Part shown: positions 9,260-15,896 of the stretch, one piece after another | Numbering within the stretch: position 1 is the stretch's first letter | Layout: each line of letters opens with the position of its first letter | Origin: an uncultured Collinsella sp. | GTDB lineage: Bacteria > Actinomycetota > Coriobacteriia > Coriobacteriales > Coriobacteriaceae | Reading direction: 5' to 3' | DNA length: 27,229 bases | Assembly (NCBI GenBank): GCA_959605475.1 | Contig: CAUHFS010000033.1 | Span: forward strand, 1 to 27,229 | Translations under genes and position numbers: made by a program | The notes under the pieces: model-generated | Told to the model about the DNA's origin: nothing | Databases searched by the model: none | Seen by the model: the letters and a program-made list of their open reading frames with translations, nothing else

Positions 9260-10312
9260 ATGAATCCCAGGACTAAATCTCAGGACATTCGCGACTTGAG
9301 CCAAAACGATATCCGCGAGCTCGTGGCAGAACTCGGCCAGCCCGCCTTCCGCGCCAAGCAACTCATCGAATGGGTCTTTGAGAAGAACGTTTGTTCGTTT
9401 GACGATATGACCAACCTTCCCAAGGCTTTCCGCGAGCAGCTTAAAGAGGCTTTTGCCTTTGACACGCCGACTGAGCTCACCAAGCAGGTATCCAAAGATG
9501 GCTCTCGTAAGTATCTGCTTGAGTACCACGACGGCATTTCCGTCGAAACCGTAGGCATGCCCCGTCGTAACAAGCTTTCCGTCTGCGTTTCCACCCAGGC
9601 AGGCTGCGGCATGGGCTGTGCTTTTTGTGCTACCGGCCTCAACGGCCTCAAGCGCTCGCTGACCGCCCAAGAGATCGTTGACCAGGTACTTCATGTCTCC
9701 AACGACTTTGGCGAGCGTGCCACAAGCGTCGTTTTCATGGGTCAGGGCGAGCCCTTTGCTAACTATGACGAGGTTCTCAAGGCACTGCGCATCCTTAACG
9801 ATCCCGACGGCATCGGTATTGGAGCCCGCCACCTTACTGTCTCCACCAGTGGCGTTATTCCTGGTATTCGCAAATTTGCCGACATCCCCGAGCAGTTCAC
9901 GCTTGCTGTTTCCCTGCATTCCGCCATCCAGTCGACGCGCAATAAGCTCATGCCCGGTGTTAAGAAGTACACGCTGCTCCGCCTTCACGAGGCGCTTCAG
10001 CTCTACACCGAGAAGACGGGCCGCCGCCCGACCTATGAGTACGCCATGATCGAAGGCGTCAACGATACGAATCCCGAGATGCAGGCGCTCTGCGACTTCT
10101 GCGAGGGAACGCTGTGCCACGTTAACCTGATTCAGCTTAACGACATTGAGGGTAGCCCGCTCAAGCCGTCTCCGATTCATAAGGTTGAGGATCTTCAGCG
10201 CCGCCTTGAGTCTCGTGGCATCGAGACCACGATCCGTAATTCTCGCGGCAATGATATTGATGCCGCCTGCGGTCAGCTGAAGCAACGTTTCAAGGTCCAG
10301 AAGAACGCATAG
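9260..10312 (+). CDS. rlmN: 23S rRNA (adenine-2503-C2)/tRNA A37 methyltransferase RlmN
   Basis: A radical-SAM methyltransferase that places a methyl on C2 of A2503 in 23S rRNA and of A37 in some tRNAs. The 350-residue length is typical. The cluster motif C-x3-C-x2-C is at C116, C120 and C123 (AGCGMGCAFC). GQGEPFANYD and SLHSA are the usual SAM-binding strands, and the resolving Cys is C337 in DIDAACGQL. The start has AAAGG six bases upstream. It is a single rightward gene between leftward neighbours, so it opposes the likely leftward fork. It uses many T-ending codons (CTT, GTT, CGT) compared with ddl and dinG. A strong hairpin follows the stop. Confidence 0.96.
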   Translation: MNPRTKSQDIRDLSQNDIRELVAELGQPAFRAKQLIEWVFEKNVCSFDDMTNLPKAFREQLKEAFAFDTPTELTKQVSKDGSRKYLLEYHDGISVETVGMPRRNKLSVCVSTQAGCGMGCAFCATGLNGLKRSLTAQEIVDQVLHVSNDFGERATSVVFMGQGEPFANYDEVLKALRILNDPDGIGIGARHLTVSTSGVIPGIRKFADIPEQFTLAVSLHSAIQSTRNKLMPGVKKYTLLRLHEALQLYTEKTGRRPTYEYAMIEGVNDTNPEMQALCDFCEGTLCHVNLIQLNDIEGSPLKPSPIHKVEDLQRRLESRGIETTIRNSRGNDIDAACGQLKQRFKVQKNA

Positions 10313-10331
10313 GGGAGTCTGTACCCCCTAA

Positions 10332-10347
10332 CGTTTCATGTGAAACA
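10332..10347. other. degenerate parS site (14/16)
   Basis: CGTTTCATGTGAAACA matches the 16-bp parS consensus TGTTTCACGTGAAACA except at positions 1 and 8. It lies 20 bp after the rlmN stop and about 2.1 kb from the perfect parS array. It is probably a weaker ParB site. Confidence 0.5.
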
Positions 10348-10353
10348 TCCGAC

Positions 10354-10399
10354 AGCCCTGGTTGCAAATAATGCAACCAGGGCTATTTCATTTGTTTTC
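10354..10399 (+). terminator. intrinsic terminator of rlmN
   Basis: A 13-bp perfect stem (10354-10366 with 10372-10384) around the loop AATAA is followed by ATTTCATTTGTTTTC. The stem is strong and the T tract moderate. The position, 42 bp past the rlmN stop, fits. Confidence 0.85.
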
Positions 10400-10440
10400 A
10401 TGCTACTGAATTTGATTTACGTAAGCTTAGATTTATAGCC

Positions 10441-10483
10441 AAAATAAGGGGCCCTTGTCTCATGAATCAGACAAAGGCCCCTT
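10441..10483 (-). terminator. terminator of the parA-parB operon
   Basis: AAGGGGCC and GGCCCCTT plus an inner TTGTCT/AGACAA stem pair across one mismatch around an 8-base loop (10446-10483). Read leftward, the stem is followed by ATTTT. It lies 28 bp past the stop of the small membrane protein gene; read rightward it could also act as a back-up for rlmN (CAAAAAAG follows, so it is weak in that direction). Confidence 0.7.
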
Positions 10484-10510
10484 CAAAAAAGACAAGTAAT
10501 TGTTTGGTAC

Positions 10511-10765
10511 CTAATAACCAACATTTTCCCACTGGTGGTTAACCCAGTCCTGGTTAATCTTGGGATTTTTAGTCACCTGAGCGGTACGCATGGCGACATC
10601 TTCGGTCATCACATCCATTTTCTTCTTGGATGTATCGACGATATCCTGAGCTCCACGCAGCAGTCGACCGCGTAGTTCATCATCTGTCGCAATCTTATAT
10701 CCAGCAAAAGCACCAGCGGCAACGGTGGTTGCCAGCGCAATGGCCGCGAGAACCTTATTCTTCAT
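10511..10765 (-). CDS. small single-span membrane protein, YtxH-like, coupled to parB
   Basis: An 84-residue protein: residues 2-26 form an Ala-rich hydrophobic helix (KNKVLAAIALATTVAAGAFAGY), then a charged helical region (about 30-62) and a C-terminal tail with PKINQDWVNHQWENVGY. The shape resembles YtxH-type proteins, which have one N-terminal membrane span and a cytoplasmic coiled segment; I cannot name a function. The ATG at 10765 is chosen because AGGAGG lies six bases upstream, inside the end of parB. The two genes overlap by 11 bp, so it is almost certainly translated with parB. A terminator follows. Confidence 0.75.
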   Translation of the reverse strand: MKNKVLAAIALATTVAAGAFAGYKIATDDELRGRLLRGAQDIVDTSKKKMDVMTEDVAMRTAQVTKNPKINQDWVNHQWENVGY

Positions 10766-11660
10766 CCTGATCCTCCTGCCCAAATTGAATCATTTCGCCA
10801 AGGATACGGGAGAGCTCTTCTTCGTCTTTGAACTCAATTTCAATTTTGTTCTTGCCACGCGAGCTCTTCACGCGTACATTCGTGTTAAAAACTTGACGAA
10901 GGACTCGAGCGGCCTTTTTAAATGATTGAGGCGTTGCTGGCCTCGGAGTCCTTGGCGTCTCTCCGGCAGAAAACAACGGAGCAAGATTTTCTGTCGCTCT
11001 AACGGATAGACCTTCTGCGACAACCTTCTCAGCAAGTCGAATCCTTGCATCCTCATAGGGAACTGCAAGAATCGCACGTGCATGACCAGCAGTAAGTTTG
11101 CCCTCAAAAATCATCTGCTGTACGACTTCGGGAAGATCTAACAAACGAAGTGAATTTGTAATTGCGGAACGAGACTTACTGACAGCCTTTGATAACGCCT
11201 CTTGCGTCATACCACTGGCATCAATGAGCTGACGATAACCCTTAGCCTCTTCGACCGGATTCAAATCAGAACGCTGAAGATTCTCGATAAGTGCAAGAGC
11301 GAGCATCTCCTCATCATTAACTTCTTTAATGATGACAGGCAGTTCCTCAAGACCAGCAAGCTTTGACGCCTGGTAACGGCGCTCGCCTGCAATAATCTCA
11401 TAGCCGTTTCCATGCTTGCGAACCAAAAGTGGCTGCAAAACGCCATGTTCTTGGATTGACTCGCTTAACTCGCGAAGTTCAGTTTCATTAAAATGAATTC
11501 GTGGCTGATTAGGGTTGGGAACGATATCCTCAATAGGAAGTTTTGTTTCAGATGTGGCATTTGAAGACGATGCAGCCGATCCACCGGTCTCATACTCGGC
11601 TTCTGAGACCAAAGCATTGAGTCCACGTCCCAATCCGCCACGTTTTTTTGCACTAGGCAC
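10755..11660 (-). CDS. parB: chromosome partitioning protein ParB
   Basis: Binds parS and spreads along nearby DNA as a CTP-dependent clamp, loading SMC and stimulating the ParA ATPase. The 301-residue protein has the N-terminal ParA-interaction patch RGGLGRGLNAL (7-17), NPNQPR (49-54), the CTP-binding motif GERRYQA (92-98), ENLQRSDLNPVEEA (126-139), a helix-turn-helix around 148-175 (MTQEALSKAVSKSRSAITN) and a C-terminal dimerisation region after a Pro/Thr-rich linker. Its start overlaps the end of parA by 8 bp. Three perfect parS sites lie just upstream of parA. The gene is visibly AT-richer than dnaA or gyrase. Confidence 0.96.
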   Translation of the reverse strand: MPSAKKRGGLGRGLNALVSEAEYETGGSAASSSNATSETKLPIEDIVPNPNQPRIHFNETELRELSESIQEHGVLQPLLVRKHGNGYEIIAGERRYQASKLAGLEELPVIIKEVNDEEMLALALIENLQRSDLNPVEEAKGYRQLIDASGMTQEALSKAVSKSRSAITNSLRLLDLPEVVQQMIFEGKLTAGHARAILAVPYEDARIRLAEKVVAEGLSVRATENLAPLFSAGETPRTPRPATPQSFKKAARVLRQVFNTNVRVKSSRGKNKIEIEFKDEEELSRILGEMIQFGQEDQDEE

Positions 11661-12453
11661 GCTTGATCACCTCTTTTGCTAGGTTCATATACGCTTTTGC
11701 ACCCTTATTTTGAGGTGCATAGGTAATTACCGGCTCTCCAAAAGACGGAGCCTCAGAGATTTTTACGGTGCGAGGAATTAGGGTCTTAAAAGCCTTATCA
11801 CCAAAGTACGACTGAACTTCCTCAACGACCTGATTCGACAGTGAAGTACGCGAGTCATACATCGTCATAAGCACGCCATAGGTGTCTAAGCCCTTGTTCA
11901 GACGTGATTTAACCATCTTCATTGACTCAAGCAGCTTCGTAACGCCCTCGAGTGCGTAATACTCGCACTGGATCGGAATCAAAACGCTATCTGCTGCGGT
12001 CAGGGCGTTGATAGTAAGCAGGCCGAGCGAAGGAGGACAGTCAATGAATATAAAATCGAACTCATCCTGAATCGGCTCAAGCAAATCTTTGAGGCGGGTT
12101 TCACGAGCAATTGCGCTTACGAGCTCAATTTCGGCACCTGCAAGCTGAATTGTCGCCGGAATAACGAATACCTTTTTGCAATTTGTATCAAGAACAAGTG
12201 ATTCCGCCGGCACATCATTCAGCAACGCATCATAGATGCATTGATCAAGGTCTTCTTTTTCAATTCCAAATCCACTGGTGCTGTTTCCCTGCGGATCAAA
12301 ATCGACAATCAGTGTCTTGCGTCCCTGTTCACCCAGTGCTGCTGCAAGGTTTACAGCCGTCGTTGACTTACCAACGCCGCCTTTTTGATTGATGATTGCA
12401 ATAATACGCGTGTCTTTTGCGCTCTTTGAACGCTTAACGTCGCGAAATCCCAC
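11653..12453 (-). CDS. parA: chromosome partitioning ATPase ParA (Soj)
   Basis: A 266-residue deviant Walker ATPase that binds DNA non-specifically when dimerised by ATP and moves ParB-parS complexes. The deviant Walker A is KGGVGKST (24-31). VDFDPQGN (about 51-58) and FIDCPPSLGLLT are the A' and B motifs. The start is GTG, set by AGGAGG four to five bases upstream; no better ATG lies near. The parS array is in its leader, so ParB bound there could affect parAB expression. rsmG ends 135 bp upstream in the same direction without a terminator between. Confidence 0.96.
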   Translation of the reverse strand: MGFRDVKRSKSAKDTRIIAIINQKGGVGKSTTAVNLAAALGEQGRKTLIVDFDPQGNSTSGFGIEKEDLDQCIYDALLNDVPAESLVLDTNCKKVFVIPATIQLAGAEIELVSAIARETRLKDLLEPIQDEFDFIFIDCPPSLGLLTINALTAADSVLIPIQCEYYALEGVTKLLESMKMVKSRLNKGLDTYGVLMTMYDSRTSLSNQVVEEVQSYFGDKAFKTLIPRTVKISEAPSFGEPVITYAPQNKGAKAYMNLAKEVIKRA

Positions 12454-12492
12454 GGTCCCTCCTGGTGTGTATTAAAGCTGTCAAACGGAGGA

Positions 12493-12586
12493 TGTTTCAC
12501 GTGAAACATTCCGATTCGATATCAACCGCCATGTTTCACGTGAAACACCGCAAGTTGTTACTATCCATTATGTTTCACGTGAAACA
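12493..12586. other. parS: array of three perfect parS centromere sites
   Basis: The perfect palindrome TGTTTCACGTGAAACA occurs at 12493-12508, 12532-12547 and 12571-12586, each exactly 39 bp after the last. This is the well-known ParB target. The last copy ends one base before the rsmG stop codon and the first is 40 bp upstream of parA. Together they are expected to form the main ParB nucleation site of the chromosome. Confidence 0.97.
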
Positions 12587-12587
12587 T

Positions 12588-13325
12588 CTAGGCAAGCGGA
12601 TTCTTCTTTGCCATGCCATTTGCACGAGGCAATGAGACGGATGCTGGATGACTCTTTTTAAGAACAATAAACTCCCTGTGGCCCAAGCCATCAGGCAAAT
12701 CAATTGCGTCATTAAGAAGCAAAGTGAAGCCGCAGATCTTTGCTGCTGACATGCCGGAGGCAAGCTCCTCATCCGATGGATTACCCTTCGTGATAACAAA
12801 TAACCCTCCATCCTTGAGGTATGGAGCTGCATACTCAACAAGAATCGGTAGAGGGGCCAGCGCACGGGCGGTTACGACAGAGAACTGCTTCTTATGGCTT
12901 CGAGCATATTCTTCAAGGCGATCATGGACTGCATGTCCATATTTCAATCCAAGAGCATGAACAAAAGAGTTGACAGCATCAACCTTCTTGCCAACAGAGT
13001 CAATATAAGTAGCTTTACGATGCGTGGTTATCGTTAATGGGATACCAGGGAAGCCAGCGCCTGTTCCCATATCAAGCAAAGCTCCCTCAGGAGCCTTATT
13101 GACATAAGGGAGCAAAACAAGTGAGTCGAGAATATGAAGTACCGCAGCATCTTCTACGTTAAGAATACGAGTGAGATTGGTTGTCTTATTTGTTTCCAGA
13201 ACTAAATCCAAATGCTGAATACATTTCCTTAGCTCAGTATCAGTTACGGTCAAAGAATACTCTTTGCAATAGAAAGTTAGACGGCTGAGCATCTCGTCAG
13301 CCTGCTGATCAGTAAGTACCAACAA
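12588..13325 (-). CDS. rsmG: 16S rRNA (guanine-527-N7)-methyltransferase RsmG
   Basis: Methylates G527 of 16S rRNA using S-adenosylmethionine. The SAM-binding motif DMGTGAGFPGIPL lies near residue 85-97 and HILDSLVLLPY precedes it, as is standard for RsmG. About 245 residues if it starts at the TTG read from 13325: AAAGGAG lies six bases upstream of it. A second TTG is directly adjacent (13322), and an earlier in-frame TTG at 13373 has no ribosome site and would run into the jag terminator. The C-terminal tail is basic. It is followed by the parS array and parA. Confidence 0.9.
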   Translation of the reverse strand: MLVLTDQQADEMLSRLTFYCKEYSLTVTDTELRKCIQHLDLVLETNKTTNLTRILNVEDAAVLHILDSLVLLPYVNKAPEGALLDMGTGAGFPGIPLTITTHRKATYIDSVGKKVDAVNSFVHALGLKYGHAVHDRLEEYARSHKKQFSVVTARALAPLPILVEYAAPYLKDGGLFVITKGNPSDEELASGMSAAKICGFTLLLNDAIDLPDGLGHREFIVLKKSHPASVSLPRANGMAKKNPLA

Positions 13326-13371
13326 CAGAAGCTCCTTTCTGACAAAAATCAGTGTATCGAGAACTTTTGAC

Positions 13372-13401
13372 AAAAAAAGGGGACGTGGAAACCACGCCCC
13401 C
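13372..13401 (-). terminator. intrinsic terminator of the rpmH-jag operon
   Basis: On the minus strand GGGG-G-CGTGG pairs with CCACG-T-CCCC (two 4-5 bp blocks with one mismatch) around a TTT loop, followed by seven T residues (13378 to 13372). It is 21 bp past the jag stop and separates that unit from rsmG, which therefore needs its own promoter in the short space before 13325; I could not identify one with confidence. Confidence 0.9.
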
Positions 13402-13421
13402 TAAGAATAAGCTCGAGTAGA

Positions 13422-13991
13422 TTATCGAGCAACAATCACCACATGGCGGTCAGGGTCAGAACCCTCAGAATGGGTATCGACAGCATCATTGCCACGAAGT
13501 GCAATATGAACCAGTCGGCGCTCATAGGCATTCATGGGCGGAAGCGAAACAGTCTTATGACTGCGGATGGCACGCTCGGCGGCAGACTGAGCCATAGAGG
13601 CAACCTTGTCCTGACGACGGCTCTTGTAGCCCTCAACGTCAACCACAACCGGATACCTAAAGCCAAGCTTGCGGCTCACCAGCAAAGAGAACATAACCTG
13701 AAGGGCATCAAGGGTACGACCATGACGGCCAATGAGAACAGCAAGATCAGGAGCCGTAACATCCAAAATCAGCTCACCCTCGTCGCCTTCGTACTCATCA
13801 ATAGGAGAGTTGGCGGCATCGAAGTGCGAAAGGATGGAACGCAGAATGGAAATCGCAACATCGGCAATGGTGTCGAGCTCCTCATCGGTCAGCTCTTCAC
13901 CGGCCTTGTAGCGCTGTGCAATCTCGGGATAATCGCCCGCAATCTGCGGGGCAACCTCCTCAAGCATATCCTCGATGATCTCTTCAGACAT
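13422..13991 (-). CDS. jag: Jag/KhpB-type RNA-binding protein (KH-R3H)
   Basis: A 189-residue protein with an acidic N-terminal helical region (EEIIEDMLEEVAPQ), a KH-type RNA-binding domain with the GxxG loop GRHG at 88-91, and a C-terminal R3H domain with R-x3-H in ERRLVHIAL. It lacks the separate N-terminal Jag-N domain seen in Bacillus, as is usual in Actinobacteria. KhpB partners with KhpA and influences cell division and RNA metabolism in Gram-positives. The ATG at 13991 has TTGGAG about eight bases upstream. It is the last gene before the terminator. Confidence 0.88.
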   Translation of the reverse strand: MSEEIIEDMLEEVAPQIAGDYPEIAQRYKAGEELTDEELDTIADVAISILRSILSHFDAANSPIDEYEGDEGELILDVTAPDLAVLIGRHGRTLDALQVMFSLLVSRKLGFRYPVVVDVEGYKSRRQDKVASMAQSAAERAIRSHKTVSLPPMNAYERRLVHIALRGNDAVDTHSEGSDPDRHVVIVAR

Positions 13992-14006
13992 AACGTACTC
14001 CAAAAG

Positions 14007-14018
14007 TTAGGTACCTAA
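14007..14018. repeat. 12-bp perfect palindrome between yidC and jag
   Basis: TTAGGTACCTAA is a perfect palindrome in the 45-bp gap between yidC and jag. A shortened copy (TTGGTACCTAA) occurs at about 10504. No function is evident and both may be chance. Confidence 0.4.
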
Positions 14019-14036
14019 ATAAGATTGATATCCCGA

Positions 14037-14807
14037 CTACTTCTTCTTGTGCGGACGCGGCTTCTTCTCGCGACGGGTAACCTCGACCTGCAGCGGAGCG
14101 TTCTTGAGGCGCTCCTCCTCATCGGCCTTGGCCTTGTCGATAACCTTCTGCGTCACGAAGATCTGCTGGATAACCTGCCAGGCAGAAGACACATCGTAGT
14201 ACAGCAGAACGCCGACGGGCAGGCTCCAGCCCATCCAAAGCATCATGACGGTCATGACGACAGCCATCATGCGCATGCTCTGGGCCTGCTGACCAGTCTG
14301 ATTGCGGGACATATACAGCTGCGGAATCAGGGTCAAGACAGCAAACAGGATCAGGCAGATCAGCGCAGGCAGCGCAACCATAAAGCCATCGGCAAAAGAG
14401 GCGCTCGGCGTGGTGGTCAGATCGGGCAGGATGTTAAAGAACGAGAACGTGCCCTCGTTAAAGTACTGCGGCAGGTTGCGCAGAAGCGTGAACAGGGCGA
14501 TAAGGATGGGCATCTGAATCAGAAGCGGCAGGCAGCCGGCCAGCGGATTGAACTTGTTCTCGCTGTAGAACTTCTGCATCTCCTCGGCCTGACGCTGGGG
14601 GTCGTCGGCGTAGCGCTCCTGGATCTCGAGCATCTTGGGCTGCAGCACCTGCATGCGAGCCGTCGACTTGGTCGACTTGAGCATGAGCGGCGTCAGCAGC
14701 AGACGGATGATGACCACCAGGATGATGATGGACAGGCCCCAGTCGACCGCAAAGGTCTGGATGAGCTTGAGCAGCTCGAAAAGGATGTTAACGATCCAAT
14801 CCCACAT
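14037..14807 (-). CDS. yidC: membrane protein insertase YidC/Oxa1
   Basis: Inserts and folds membrane proteins alone or with the Sec translocon. The 256-residue product is the short Gram-positive form with no large periplasmic domain. The hydrophilic-groove arginine is R35 in VVIIRLLLTPL. The cytoplasmic loop KSTKSTARMQVLQPKMLEIQ, the loop LAGCLPLLIQMPI and the strand-rich late spans (LPVGVLLYY) are all present. The C-tail is very basic (REKKPRPHKKK), typical for ribosome contact. GGAGG lies eight to nine bases before the ATG. It follows yidD by 29 bp in the same unit. Confidence 0.95.
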   Translation of the reverse strand: MWDWIVNILFELLKLIQTFAVDWGLSIIILVVIIRLLLTPLMLKSTKSTARMQVLQPKMLEIQERYADDPQRQAEEMQKFYSENKFNPLAGCLPLLIQMPILIALFTLLRNLPQYFNEGTFSFFNILPDLTTTPSASFADGFMVALPALICLILFAVLTLIPQLYMSRNQTGQQAQSMRMMAVVMTVMMLWMGWSLPVGVLLYYDVSSAWQVIQQIFVTQKVIDKAKADEEERLKNAPLQVEVTRREKKPRPHKKK

Positions 14808-14836
14808 GTAAGTTTTCCTCCGATAGCGAGTGCCCG

Positions 14837-15061
14837 CTAAGGCACAGGGTCATAACCGCCGACGTGCAGGGGATTGCAGCGAGCGATGCGCCTCACGGCA
14901 AGCCAGCAGCCTCTCAAAACACCGTACTTCTCAATCGCCTGAACGGCGTATTGCGAGCACGTTGGGTAATAAATGCAGGCGTCAGGTAATAAGGGCGAAA
15001 CAACCTGTTGATATATGCGAATAGGAGCGATGGCAACACGTCGCAAAACGTGATTGCTCAT
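14837..15061 (-). CDS. yidD: membrane protein insertion efficiency factor YidD
   Basis: A 74-residue protein carrying the family core YQQVVSPLLPDACIYYPTCSQYA and ARCNPLHVGGYDPVP. It is a small membrane-associated protein that assists YidC. It overlaps rnpA by 4 bp and precedes yidC, the standard order. Confidence 0.95.
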   Translation of the reverse strand: MSNHVLRRVAIAPIRIYQQVVSPLLPDACIYYPTCSQYAVQAIEKYGVLRGCWLAVRRIARCNPLHVGGYDPVP

Positions 15062-15396
15062 CGCTCCTCCCCGGCAACGCCGGCGCGTTTCATAAGCGAA
15101 CGCAACGCCTTGTCCATCTCCTCCGGCGAGGAAACCCTCGTCTTGGGAGTCGCGAACAAGATGATGTCATAACCCGCAACGGGAAATCCACAGCTGCGGG
15201 CGGCCTCGCGCATCACACGCTTAGATCGGTTGCGCACGACAGCACAACCGAGTCGTTTAGCACCAACGAAGGCGACCCTTCCGGAGTCGCCTTCGCCAAC
15301 CGATTCACATATGGTCATTCGAATCAGAGGGTGATTGAAACGACGCCCCCGACTGAACACATGCTCGAAATCTTGCCGAGACTTAATAGTCTTCAT
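15058..15396 (-). CDS. rnpA: ribonuclease P protein component
   Basis: Protein subunit of RNase P, which removes the 5' leader from tRNA precursors together with its RNA. The 112-residue length is typical. The RNA-binding signature is seen as RNRSKRVMREAAR (55-67), and the N-terminal F-x2-V-F pattern (DFEHVFSRGRRF) fits the leader-binding cleft. It lies 20 bp downstream of rpmH and overlaps yidD by 4 bp. Confidence 0.95.
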   Translation of the reverse strand: MKTIKSRQDFEHVFSRGRRFNHPLIRMTICESVGEGDSGRVAFVGAKRLGCAVVRNRSKRVMREAARSCGFPVAGYDIILFATPKTRVSSPEEMDKALRSLMKRAGVAGEER

Positions 15397-15416
15397 GCGA
15401 GATGTGTGTATCGCTG

Positions 15417-15551
15417 CTAGACAGTGAGACGCTTGCGGCCCTTGGCGCGACGACGGGCGAGCACGGCACGACCACCCTTAGTGGCCATACGGGCACGGAA
15501 GCCATGGGTCTTGGCACGCTTACGCTTATTAGGCTGATACGTACGCTTCAT
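15417..15551 (-). CDS. rpmH: 50S ribosomal protein L34
   Basis: The 44-residue protein MKRTYQPNKRKRAKTHGF... is an unmistakable L34. The start is fixed by CAGGAGGAA seven to eight bases upstream of the ATG at 15551; an in-frame ATG 20 codons earlier would include the leader hairpin and is rejected. It is first in the leftward rpmH-rnpA-yidD-yidC-jag unit. Confidence 0.98.
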   Translation of the reverse strand: MKRTYQPNKRKRAKTHGFRARMATKGGRAVLARRRAKGRKRLTV

Positions 15552-15579
15552 CTTAAGTTCCTCCTGCTGCATTTCGAGT

Positions 15580-15597
15580 GTCCGCGGGGACGCGGAC
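15580..15597 (-). promoter_or_regulatory. hairpin in the rpmH leader
   Basis: GTCCGCG and CGCGGAC form a perfect 7-bp GC-rich stem around a 4-base loop, between the promoter and the ribosome site of rpmH. There is no T tract, so it is not a terminator. It could stabilise the messenger or take part in control of L34; this is inference. Confidence 0.5.
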
Positions 15598-15623
15598 GCA
15601 GATATAGACACGTGAGCTTGAAG

Positions 15624-15653
15624 ATTGTAGGGAAATCAATGTTCAAATGTCAA
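15624..15653 (-). promoter_or_regulatory. promoter of the rpmH operon
   Basis: Read leftward, a perfect -35 TTGACA (15653-15648) and a near-perfect -10 TACAAT (15629-15624) are separated by 18 bases. Transcription should start near 15616, giving a leader of about 65 bases. This is the best promoter in the window. Confidence 0.88.
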
Positions 15654-15749
15654 GAAATCAAAGGTAAAAGGTTGCAAAGAGTACACGGTTCCCCCATAAG
15701 CAGAACCGGCATTTGAGGCTGCAGGCAACTTTTCACGAAATTTCATCGA

Positions 15750-15866
15750 GTTTTCAACAGGTCGTGTTGGAAATGTTGAGAACTTTTCGTCCGTTTTCCA
15801 AAGTTTTCAACAGGTTTTGAAAACTTGTCGAAAGATGAGAAACATTGCGCGGTGAGCTACTATTTG
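15750..15866. other. oriC: left half of oriC: non-canonical DnaA-box cluster
   Basis: Repeated nonamers of the type TTTTCAACA replace the usual TTATCCACA. Forward copies are at 15751-15759 and 15804-15812, both followed by GG. Reverse-oriented copies are TGTTGGAAA (15765-15773) and the adjacent TGTTGAGAA (15774-15782). A further TGTCGAAAG is at 15826-15834. A short CTACTATTT run at 15857-15865, after a GC-rich stretch, resembles a two-unit DnaA-trio. The cluster lies between the divergent rpmH promoter and the gene upstream of dnaA. Functional assignment rests on position and repetition. Bases 15660-15750 show nothing else. Confidence 0.75.
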
Positions 15867-15896
15867 TTCAAAACCTTTTGAAAGATTGCGAGCGGC

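Noticed and set aside
13326..13373. Longer rsmG start at 13373
   Set aside because: TTG codon without ribosome site, directly at the T tract of the jag terminator; AAAGGAG points to 13325 or 13322.
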